Shown: positions 50,669-61,500 of the stretch, piece after piece
Layout of the letters: each line of letters starts with the position of its first letter
Position numbering within the stretch: the first letter of the stretch is position 1
NCBI RefSeq assembly: GCF_021134715.1
Contig: NC_060021.1
Coordinates: forward strand, 620,001 to 684,000
DNA: 64,000 bases
Direction of reading: 5' to 3'
Source of the DNA: Daphnia pulex
Lineage: Eukaryota; Arthropoda; Branchiopoda; Diplostraca; Daphniidae
The notes under the pieces: model-generated
Told to the model about the DNA's origin: nothing
The model's database searches: none
Seen by the model: only the letters and a program-made list of their open reading frames with translations
Program-made: the position numbers and the translations under genes

Positions 50669-52676
50669 TTCTATTTCTTGATGGTCTAGCCGTTTTTCAG
50701 TGCTCCTGTTCTTAACATCGGCTCACACACACACTCTACCAGTAGGCTGTCGAAGTTAACCGGTTAATCGGAATACCGGACTGAAGCCCCGTCTTGCCAC
50801 GACATCTGCCATGACCTTTTTGAATTTTGATTTTTTAACGAGCGCCAATGAGCGCATAGAAACGGGCTTGGATTTATTGCTTTGTTTGATTCTTCATCTA
50901 TTTGTGTGGTAACGACCACTGACTAGTGAATCAAGAACATAAGCGACACAAGTATTTAAAACTAATTAGTAAAAATTTTGTCGCTGACTTTTTATTATGT
51001 CTCGTAGTTAAAGATTTCGAATTTATATTAATTTCGTTGAGATCTGAGTCTTATCTATCATCTATCCGGATGGATCGAGGAATTTATCTGTGGCTAAAAT
51101 GTGTCTCTCATATTTATCCAACATTTAGTAAGTACTCTTGCAACCAGTAGATGGTGGGCAGCTCATCATGGCTGTTGCGTCAATGCTACATTAATATGTT
51201 ATGGCTACTATCCCAGTTCCCAGGCTATCCCCGTCTGTTCTTCCACTTCACGTTATTTCCTCGTTTACTCATGATAAAAGCGTACGTGAGACGCATTTGG
51301 CCAAGTATACTTGCAGGACCGGCTACAGCTTATAATTAAACTGCAACTGGTAGTGAATGTGATAATTGATGTGGCATTCAACATTATTATTATACGCACG
51401 TATCAAGGTTACTTTGATCACAAGCTGCTTTGATAGTACGCAAACAAAACAGTCAATTTCCGCACTCCCTTTCAATTGCTTGCTGCAGGCTACTCAATCT
51501 CTATAAATAGTTGTTTTTCCTCTTTCCAAGGCTTAATCTCGATATGACCTTACAAAAATGATTTCCAAAACAAAAATGTTAACATTACATATCAAAAGAA
51601 AACGCCGATGAGTACTACATCAGAAGAGTTAAATTTTTCTGCTGCTGATGTTCTTATCAAGATCCTATAAAACTACGCGGACTATTTTGTTTTCATTATT
51701 CGACAATCGCTAAAAGCAAAAATGCAAATGAGCATTGAAGATATTTTCGTCCGTATTCAAGCCTCGTTCTCCATTTTTTTTTAAAAACCTTATAAAGAAG
51801 AATTGCGTCAATCTTGTATAATGTCTGGCTTTCCAAGAGCAGTCAGAATTGCCCAGTACGAATGTAACCGCAAATTTTTGTAATCAAGAACGTACCATGT
51901 CGAATCATCCACCCGTCTCGCATGTCATAAACAAAAATTTTTGTTTTCGCTTAAATAAATCGGAATCTACTATTTGAGAAATGCATTTTTTTTAAAATCG
52001 AATTATCTCTTATTTGATTTTCCCACCCCCCGCATCAAATTTTCCAGAAAACGCTGGAACCGTGTAAAGAGAACTAGAGAAGCTTTTCCAATGTTTAGAT
52101 TTCTCTTTTTCTTTTATATTCTCCTCAGAGACAGATGCCCCGGTCAGCGTCCGGCTTTTTTAATATGTGTGTGTTACGCTATGTGTTCACATAAGCCAGC
52201 AGAAGTCGCACAGAAACGGCGCTAGAGTTCGTTTCCGATTTCTATAACATTCCTACATCATCTTGTGGATATTTCTGATATATTCAAAATCGGGAAAACT
52301 CACGATCAAGAGTTAATAAATTTCAAAAATTAAACTTGGTCGAGTAAGAGTCGTGTAAACCGCTGCTTTCACTTGATATCGTGTTGTATAAATGGGGGAA
52401 AAGCTCACACGACGGAATGATTAGAAATTGCGCGGACTCTTTGTTTCTAAACAAATCGTCCCAGACTCCCGTCTTCTGTTGTCGACAGTCTCGAGGGGTG
52501 CGTCAAAAAGTTTTTCTAAACGTGGACGGAGGGGGGAAATCGTTGCAGCAGATGTAAAATTCCTTATCAGACATAGATCGTATTTCGTGCACTCTACCCT
52601 TGAGAAACATTTGAGTCCTAGTCCCGACTTCATTCTTACTCGTGGCGTCAACGTGGCAGCTCGCTTCCTTAAGAGA
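50669..52676. other. Divergent intergenic region CUL5 / GT25 gene
   Basis: About 2 kb contains both upstream regions. Frames at 50926-51150, 51151-51339 and 51974-52225 show no conserved motif. From about 52428 the frame of the GT25 gene is open but has no ATG before 52677, so that part is read as 5' UTR. Confidence 0.4.
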
Positions 52677-54444
52677 ATGAGAACGTCCATCGGGGAGTTT
52701 ATTACAGTGGGACTTTGCGTCTTTTTATTTGCAAGCTGCACACAGGCCACCTTTCGCGATGATCCCACTGTTCTCGTTACTTTGCTCGTCAGAAACAAAG
52801 CTCACACCCTACCCTATTTCTTAAAATTATTCGAAGAGTTGGACTACCCCAAAAATAGATTGACATTATGGTAAAGTGTTGATTATTCTTCAAAAATTTT
52901 TCTCTCCATCTTTTCCTCTTGTTCCAATGTTTCTTAATTGTGTCCATTCTTTTTAACAATGTTGGTGAGTGGCTTTTTCTATACTGCTCAGCGATGATCT
53001 TGTTTTATTCTGGGTGAAAGTGGATGGCCGTACATGTGTGTAGGAAGACCTACTTAAACTTTCTAGAATTTCCAAGCCCAGACCATGGCGTATTACTTTT
53101 ATCAATGCTTCGTTGGTGAAGGAAGTCATTTAAAACATTTGCTCTAAAACTTTCCTTTGTCTATGACACTGCCCACACAGCGTTTATAAAAATAAATGGA
53201 AGCTTCCTCTATCTGTGTACCCTTCATGGTGGACTAGTAATACAAACAAAAAAATGTTGCATGAAACCGCTGACTCACATATTTCATATAATAATGTCAA
53301 TTAATAACACAATTTTTGATGTTGATTTGTCAACATTGCCCCAACAGGATCAAGAGCGATCAGAACCAAGATCAGAGTCTGGAGATTATGAACAAATGGG
53401 TTTCTTCTGTCGAAAAATCCTACCACCACATTTATCACGAATTGACCACTACCTCCCCTTCCGCAGTCGATGATAAAATCCCAACCAATTGGACCGAGGA
53501 GCGATTCAAACACATAATCAATTTAAGAGAAGAAGCCCTGGATAAAGGGCGAGAACTTTGGGCCGATTTCGTTTGGGTAAATTGTTAAAACACGTCTAAA
53601 TATTTAGGGATTTAAAAGTGGACATAATAACTAACACGTCCACGCCCTTTGTTTGTATAGTTTGTCGACTGTGATGTTTTCCTGACAAACAACCAAACGC
53701 TGAAGATTATGGTCAACACGAATTACCCTGTCGTCGCACCCATGCTCGACACGCTAAGTCTGTATTCCAATTACTGGTGCGGAATGGGCCTGGACTATTA
53801 TTACCGACGAACCGATGAGTACAAACCGATCCGCGAGCGTGAAAACAAAGGCTGCCATCGCGTCATAGTCGTCCATTCCTGTTTCATGGTTGATCTCCGT
53901 CAAGTCGAATCCCAGCGGCTCACGTTCAAACCCGATAAAATCAACGGCTACAACGGGCCTCACGATGACGTCATCACCTTTGCCATTTCCGGATACTGGA
54001 CTGGTACGTTATGCCTTGTCACTAAATAACATTACATTTCATTTCATTTTTGGGATTGTTTATTCAGATGTTCCAGTGTACATTTGCAATCAAATCAAGT
54101 TTGGCTACCTTCTCTCACCACTCGACGAGACTATGACGATCGAAGATGACTACGCCCAGTTGACCAACATCATGCTGGAAGCTTCGGGTAAATAATAAAT
54201 TCTTTAATTAAATAAGACGATTGTTTTTGTAATGTCATCTTTTTGTATAGTGGACTTCCCAACCATGTCTGCTCACCAACAGCTGACGGAATTCGTGACG
54301 CCACCAGTCAAAAGCACTCTGGGCTTTGACGAAATTTTCCTCATCAATTTGGAGCGCCGTCCGGAGCGTCGACAACGCATGGAATGGTCCCTCAATCAGC
54401 TGGGCCTTCAACACAAATTGATCAACGCCGTCGACGGAAAGTAA
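52677..54444 (+). CDS. GT25-family (procollagen galactosyltransferase/COLGALT-like) protein, apparently C-terminally truncated
   Basis: Relatives add galactose to hydroxylysine of collagen in the ER. Exons 52677-52870, 53348-53576, 53661-54003, 54068-54187 and 54251-54444 join in frame. The first in-frame ATG gives a signal sequence (GEFITVGLCVFLFASCTQA). Next comes VLVTLLVRNKAHTLPYFL, the N-terminal family block, then WADFVWFVDCDVFLTNNQTL with the DxD-type metal motif DCD. Then YSNYWCGMGLDYYYRRTDEY and, at the end, FDEIFLINLERRPERRQRM, the start of the second domain, to INAVDGK. Relatives continue about 260 residues (with the C-terminal GT25 domain and an RDEL-type end). Here the frame stops at TAA 54442-54444, with a poly(A) signal just after. 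That stop overlaps a good GTAAG donor, so a distant continuation is possible, but none is seen before 64 kb. Confidence 0.85.
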
Positions 54445-54462
54445 GATTAAAGCCTTATATTA

Positions 54463-54468
54463 AATAAA
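54463..54468 (+). terminator. Candidate poly(A) signal of the truncated GT25 gene
   Basis: AATAAA starts 19 bases after the TAA at 54442-54444. It supports a transcript that ends here. Confidence 0.45.
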
Positions 54469-54816
54469 TATAATCTCGGGCCTGTCACTGGCAGTTATTC
54501 ACGCCAGGGTGGAGTAGGAGGAGGATAGAACATGTATTACATTAATGTTTTTACACCGCGTCGATTGGTGCAAAAACAGAGGGGGAAAAAAGCAGCTGGG
54601 GACACAAGATCATGTCGATAAAACAATCGGGTTTGCTGACATCCATAAGGGAACACAAAAGAGAGAGAAATGTGCGCACCGAAACGTGAAACGACATTTT
54701 TTGGTTGTTGTGGGTGACTAAATATTGATATAGAACGCGATTGGTTGGTTCTAGACGCTTTAACCAACTTGTTTAGCTCGACAGTGTGAAGCCTCTTCTT
54801 TTTTCCAACCCATTTG

Positions 54817-54822
54817 TTTATT
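54817..54822 (-). terminator. Candidate poly(A) signal of the GPCR gene
   Basis: AATAAA on the minus strand lies about 40 bases past the GPCR stop codon at 54863. Confidence 0.5.
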
Positions 54823-54862
54823 TTGTGTGCGTGTGTGTACGGACAAAGTCCCGCGAGCGTTT

Positions 54863-57800
54863 TCACTCTTGGAGGCGTTCGCTCTGATCGGCGACAACGG
54901 GCGGGTCGCGTTGGCGTGACGGTCCATCGTTGGCTGCCGGACCGCCGTTGCTGTTTGTCCGATTGATTTTCGGTTGGCTGAAGCGAATGGAGCGACGCGT
55001 TTGAACCTGCGACGGCAGATTGTGCATGGTTGACTGGGCCATTGAATTGTTGCCCAGCAGGAGACTGCGATTAAAATGAACCATGGTCCCGTCGTCTTCG
55101 GGTCCGCCGCCGCCCGTTTCGCCCCACCATCGGCAGCGGGGGAAGCATTTCGACAACAGCTGGTAGCGCATCCGGTGGAAAGCTACTTTAAAGTCTTTCA
55201 TGCGGGCCGTGTAGATAATGGGATCGAGAAAAGATTTCAAAACGATCAAACAGTTGACGGTGATGCCGATGGGCAGAGTCACAATAGGATCGAGACTCTC
55301 GAACGTCACGATGCAATCCTTGCAGTAAACGATGAACCAAATCACGGCCGGCATCCAGCCCAGGATGAACGTGCCGACGATGAGCAGAGTAGTGATGATG
55401 GCCTGTCATTTGTTTTCAACGTTTATTATTAACTACTTTTAAATGGCTTATTATTTTGATTGAGTTTGTGGTGGGTTACCTTGACGTTTCGGTTGACGGC
55501 GTTGTTGCTATGATCGATACTCTCCGAGTTGGTCGAGGCGGAAGCTGGATTACGTTGGCGGTGGAGCGACGGCTTATTTCCAACGGTGGGAAAACGTCTG
55601 GCGGATGAAACGGATGACTGGTGATGCGAATGGTAGCGCAGACTAGTAGCCGATCCAGCTGCTGTTTCGACTGTGACGGTCGTGCTGTGTCCTCCACCCG
55701 CCGTTGTTGAGGAGATGGGCGTCGCGTGTCGAGAGCCGTGCTGGATCAAGGCCCTCCGATTGGCCTGGTGACGTCGGATGATGATGAAAATGTGGCCGTA
55801 GATGAAGATCATGAAGATGAGTGGAGCGAAAAAGAAACTGGCGTATTGTCCACGAAAGCGCAGCTCTCGGATGAAATCCGTTTTGCATCTCTGAGACTTT
55901 TTTTTTGAATCGATCGCGTTTTTAATCATCACCTGTTTTTAATTGAATTTGATTTTTTAAATTTTTACCTGAAATCCTTGATTCTCAATCGATGAGAAGT
56001 AAGCGAAAAGGGCAGCGTTCGGGACTATCCACAGGATGGCCATGCAGAAGCTGGCAGTCCGTTTGGTCATGATGGCTATAATAGAGATATAGATTGGGGA
56101 TGGATAACACAAACAAAGCAATATGCGCCGAGTCGTCAATATTAGCTCGCCATTTGTTATCTTGGACTATATACGATATAGCAGAAGAGTACACACAATA
56201 ACCAGCCTGTCCATCTCTTTTCTACACAAACATGGCGCTGGTGTTTAGGATAGGAAATGACCAATCAGACAATCAGTGGCCATCATCAAAGGCCCTCATC
56301 ATAAAAGAGGACGTTCATTTCTATTTTTCTTTTTGTACGTGATTATACCGGCGTAGTGAAGCGGCCGGGCGATGCCGATGTAGTGGTTGACGGCCAGAGC
56401 TAATAGGTGGAAAACGGTGACGATGACAGCCGCCAGTCGGATGGCTTCCATGGCCAGCATGCTGCAAGGGCCCCAGTCCGGTATGTCAAGGTTGTACACT
56501 TTGGGCAGTAAACTTGAAAAAATAGCCAAATTGATCATTGGTTAATTTTGGTATGGTATGGGACTGACTACACATTTATACGATTCTCGTGTGCAATTGA
56601 TTGACAATATTTTTCATTTATTTCTTGACGGTCTGCCTATTGATTTTTTCTGCGACCCCCCACTGCGTATATTTTGGTGCCTGGATAGATGATGGGGCGT
56701 GGTTGATTACTCCCCAACGCCATAAAGTGTCAAAACTGTTTATGTGGTCGCTCTGACATCGTACTGTAGGGCCCACGCGATCAGTGTTTGTCAACAGGCC
56801 CAGCAGCTGCAGATAGCACTTGTAACACTCATCTTTCTAGTCGTCTATTATATATGACGTGTATTGAGTTCGTCATGTTGTCTTATTCATCACAAGTGTC
56901 GATTTCCCGCTGGGTTTTCAGCTGTTTACTCTATCGACGTTTCACACACTTTTCTCACAAATCTCTTTTTCTCCTACCAACTTTGTTAGTTGATATTTCA
57001 GAGCCGAAAGTGCAGTGCTTTGCCCATCTATAAATAGAATTCGCCGAAGGAAAGATCCGACATCAATTTCCAGAGCCAAAGAAAATGCCACCATTTATAC
57101 TAGTCGAATGAAACAGAGAAGATGTAGACGGTAGCGTTACAACTTGTGATTGGGTCGTTTCCTTTTCCCCCCGGAGGACAAGCATCCATCTGGATCGTAC
57201 TGTACCTTTTTTCTCTCTACGCACTCGCTGATGTATTAGCACGTAAACGAGACAATCGATCGCATTGGGGGGACTTGTTACGTGTATTATATTTAGACCG
57301 CAGTCTGTCTAGATACCTTTTCGTGCGTACTGTCCGTTTCATGTGAGTTTGTGTACAAGTTAGATGTCTCTCATCCCCCCCTATGTGTAACAATAGGATT
57401 GTCGTTGGAGCGAAATGCCATCCAGCTGCGCGTTCTTGTTTTTTCCATCAAAATCTAATTCTCCGGTCGCGAATCGCTAGGCTTTTGGCGGTCAAACGTC
57501 ATCGTGTGCGGCTACCGGAAAGAAACACGCAACCCCTAAAAAAGAATGAAACAAAGCCCAAATCCTACATGTAAGATGAAGTATAACCTTCATTTTCTTT
57601 TGACGTCGAGTGGGGAGGTTGTGCGTCTCTTTTGTTGTGTCCTAATGGATCCCTCGGAAATATTTTTGGCCCTCCCGTATCTCTTTCCCATTTGGGCTAG
57701 CGGGAGTAGATGGAAGAAGAAGACATGTTCTATTAATTGGACGATCGTTCGATTCATCCTCTGGCACACTAATGGAATCAATATTCTCACTTCTCGTGTT

Positions 57801-58537
57801 TCTCTCCGTCCATTCTTTGCGTCATTTTCTACTTTGTCCCATGTCAACGAGCTGGATAGAAGAAAGTGCCATCCAGACTCGTCATAATGAGCGTCTCGTT
57901 AGATCCGCTGTCCCAAGGTTGAACGTATTTCAATCCCATCGCCATATTAAATAGACTTAAATTCTACAGTCTGGAGAGTTGAACGATATCACCATGGATA
58001 TCACAGGTATTGAGTTGCATCAAAGCCAACAACCTCGATTCGTGACGTAAAACTTAACCATGGAGATTCTCCATGATTAAGTTTCCATTGGAGATCCATC
58101 CATTGGAGCAACTTTCATGAGACGGACAAATGAGCGTCGAATGAAATCGATGATGTTTACCTGTTGAAAACGAGTCCCAGTCCGACGGTGAGTGAGGCGA
58201 CGGCGTCAGCAGCGGCCAGACTCAAACTAAAGTACATGGTCGGCGTGAGCGGGCGGCGCATCCACCTGGCCGCCACGACGATGAAGACGTTGAGCAGAAA
58301 CGTCAGAGCGCAGAAGAAGATCAAAACGGGCGTCCACGTCTGGTAGATTTCCGTAATGTTTTGCGTCGACGACGAGTCCCGGCCATCATCGTCCGCCTGA
58401 ACGACTCGGCTCTCGTCGTCCAGCGCGTTGCTGTTGCAGTTGCCAATGCCGTGACTGCCGTTGAACCACAAGCACGGCCAAATCTCGCCGTCTCCATTTT
58501 CCAGTCCGGTGGCCGGCGAGGCCGAAGACGACCACAT
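54863..58537 (-). CDS. Orphan class A (rhodopsin-like) G protein-coupled receptor
   Basis: Five exons (58161-58537, 56349-56512, 55969-56075, 55480-55890, 54863-55402) join in frame to 532 residues. The start is ATG 58537. The extracellular N-terminus of about 85 residues has sequons (NGSHG, QNITE). TM1 is VLIFFCALTFLLNVFIVVAA, TM2 has MYFSLSLAAADAVASLTV, and TM3 ends FHLLALAVNHYIGIARPLHY. TM5 is FFFAPLIFMIFIYGHIFIII and TM6 has LLIVGTFILGWMPAVIWF with the WxP-type WMP. TM7 ends LKSFLDPIIYTARMKDFKVA, with DPIIY in place of NPxxY. The third intracellular loop is long (about 110 residues) and rich in Ser/His/Thr. The tail is Ser/Arg-rich. The receptor resembles the adenosine/melanocortin/cannabinoid branch. 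The ligand is unknown, and I do not assign a named receptor. Confidence 0.85.
56513..58160. other. First intron of the GPCR gene (about 1.65 kb)
   Basis: It is much longer than the other introns here. The frames inside (57146-57346, 57546-57887 and others) show no protein motif. CATGGAGATTCTCCATG near 58060 forms a short hairpin. Long first introns often hold control elements, but I cannot point to any. Confidence 0.5.
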
Positions 58538-61500
58538 CACTGATGCCCCACTCAAATGTTTTAATTCAACTCTGGGCGACGTGACATGACGTGGGCGGCG
58601 GAATTCACTTTTCCACGCTCATAATGAACGACTTGATGGGCGACCTTTCAACAATCAACTGATTGGCCTATTAAGAGAAAAGTGAAGTTGCTGGCGCTTG
58701 GCTGGAAACCTGTCCGACTATTGACGGTTCCTCCCGCTGCTGCTGGATGTTGCCCGCGCTCCTATATTTGTCCGCCTACACTCTCAGTGGCACAATCTTG
58801 CCAGGCTGGACTCTCGACTGGGCGGGAACATTTAATATTCCATGGCGTGGGGAGGGGATGCTGAATAGACGCGCATGCCCGACGCCTTTTCTCATCGTAG
58901 AAAATAAAAAAGTTGATCGCATTTTCTTTTTTTTAAAATTACTAGAGAACAGGCCGGTCTATAAATATATATTTCCAATCTATATAGCTGCTGCTGTGCG
59001 TACGCGGATAATGTAAGCCCTTTCACTTGTGTGTTCTATGTAGACAAAGGCTGACCGCCCACCGTGCTGCCCGCGTCTCCTTTTTGACTAATAGCTTTTA
59101 CATCTTGGCGGATAGGTTCTATAATCTAACAATTTTTTGGATGTGTTGGGCATGTCAAAGTCTTCTGTTTTTGGGCATCGGCGGCCCCGTCATCGCAATT
59201 CGCTTCTTTTCCAGCAAATGACGGAATCTTTCAAGCCCCCTTTGACTGGTGGCATTGTTCGAACTAGCCTATTGCGTCGTGCGCCCAAAGTGGTGTCCGA
59301 TATCTATAGACGTTTTTCCCACTTTATAGTAGGCTCGATGGACCTTTTAGACCTTAGATATTATTATACTGCACTCTGACTCTTCTTCTCGACGAGCTAA
59401 AATCAGTCAAAACATGCGATAAATCTCTCACTCGATGCTTTGCTCTCCGGGCCAGCCGCCATCTGAATTTACTATACCCCCCTCCAGCAGCAGTCTCAGC
59501 AGTCGCTCCCGTATTTTTGTGATAGCGCCCGCCTTTTGTTGTTGATGCATCAGGCGCCTGACGACGTCGGATGCGAAGACGCCGCGCCTTATATAAACTC
59601 CCCTCACCCCCCACTAGCTAGCTAGCAAAAGTCGTTTGGAATGCATTACCCCAGCAGCTAGCAGCTAGCAGCTTTTTCGACAACCAAAAAGGCGATGACG
59701 AATGAAACGACATGTCGAACGCCATATCGTCCGTGCTTTTCATCTCGATTGAAGGCCTACACCACCGCAACTTTTTATTTTTAGTTTCAATCATGTCGGC
59801 GTGGTAGATCAAGTCTACACGCACCATTTCACTCCCCATGGGTCTCTCTTTTTAACAGTCTAACCCCGCCACAAAGTACACATCTTTGGCATTTCATTCC
59901 AACTATGTGCTGCTGCCACTAGCTAGCCTATATTTGATTAGGCTTTAGATGCAAGTTGAACTGTGTATAACTGTCACTTTGTGCTGCTGTCTGGGTTCCT
60001 TAAACAAATATGCGGCTCCTGCTGCCAGCAGTCGACCAATCTTTTACATCTTCCAACTTTGTGAAACCGAGTGACTCTCGGCATATTCCGGCGGTAATAA
60101 ATCGGGGTGGGGTCGGGGCCATTGTGTGTGTGTTTAGTCGGCACGTGAAATGTCTTCAACTTGTTGTGTGGAAACCTTGGGACGGCTGCTGGCGATATTG
60201 TGCGGAGCTCGCCCGACGACAATCTATATATTTCACCGTCTGCGTCCATCACTGAAGCAACGGGCGCAATTCTATAATGTTGGCGATTCATCCGCAAACA
60301 GAGACTCGGACAATACGGTCGGTTGCCGGGCAGGTTGCTAGGATGACAATATTATTTTGATTTTTTCAAAAAGATATCCCCAATATTTTAACTATATACT
60401 TTCACAAGGAGAGCCGCTCTTGTGTGTGCGCACACACATTCTATATATTATACCGTCGTCGTCGGCGGTATACGGATAGCCAAAGCTCTTTTTCAAAAAC
60501 TTATTTGCATTTCCATTTATCAAGTGGTGTTTATGTAAATATGCCGATATACCCCCACCGTCCTGTCGCCGGAGGCCTATGATGTAAAAGGTTTCGTCAA
60601 ATTGAATATGTGGCAAACAACCAGCATGTTGTTGAATCCTCTTACTTATTGAATTTCCCTTAGCATGAAACCAATAGTAAAAGAGACACATCTTTACGAA
60701 TTTCATCCGGAAAATTCTGGCGAAAAAAAAGATGCTGGCACGCTTCAACAACATTCTTAGAAATTGCATGTACAGCGGGCTGTAGACATTGAACAGACGC
60801 CCAGTGAGGTGCGTTGCGCGTTCTTCTATATCCTCCATCGTCATCGACCGGTAGAAAAGAAATAAAAAAAAACGTGAAAGTTTGATATTGTCAACCTGCG
60901 CACATGTAGACAGACACATTTTGATGAAAAAAAGTGGAAATAGACGATGGAATTGTGCTGCATGGTTCATCCTATCACAACACTGGATTGTTTTCTTTGG
61001 GTTTTGATCAACGTTTTTTTTTCATTACACGAGGATAGAGGATAGTCCAGGGTAGCGTCGTTCAACCCCCACCCACCAGCAGCAGTTTCCTTCCGCTCGG
61101 CTCGCCTCTATCTAACCCACCATGGATATAAGCCGGAATTGTGTGTGCTGGCCAGCCGGTCACACAATATAATATACCAGGGCTTTCTTTTCTGATATAT
61201 TCTTGGTCCCCGCGTCATAAATAAATATTTCTATGATAATAAGACCGAATGACAGGAAAAAGGGGGCGAACGAATAATATATACGATAGAATCTTAATCT
61301 TTTTTATAGAAACGGTTGAATAATCGATAACAAATGGGCGGCATACCTTAATATCTCCTACATAAATCACAATGAGGCAACCACCGACTGTGCTGCCTTT
61401 GTCAAAGAATCTAATTCTTTTCCTTAGAAAAATGTGTCAATGTTGTACACATTTTATCTTTTATTTCACATCGTCTCTAGTTGTTCCTTTTTGTCTTTCA

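Noticed and set aside
52428-52676. N-terminal extension of the GT25 gene
   Set aside because: The frame is open, but there is no ATG before 52677, and 52677 gives a proper signal sequence.
55076-55432. Plus-strand ORF opposite the last GPCR exon
   Set aside because: It is a shadow of the well-supported minus-strand receptor exon.
60392-60970. 192-codon minus-strand ORF as a gene
   Set aside because: It is long for chance, but I see no domain, no sensible splice context and no conserved block, so I left it as unproven within the intergenic entry.
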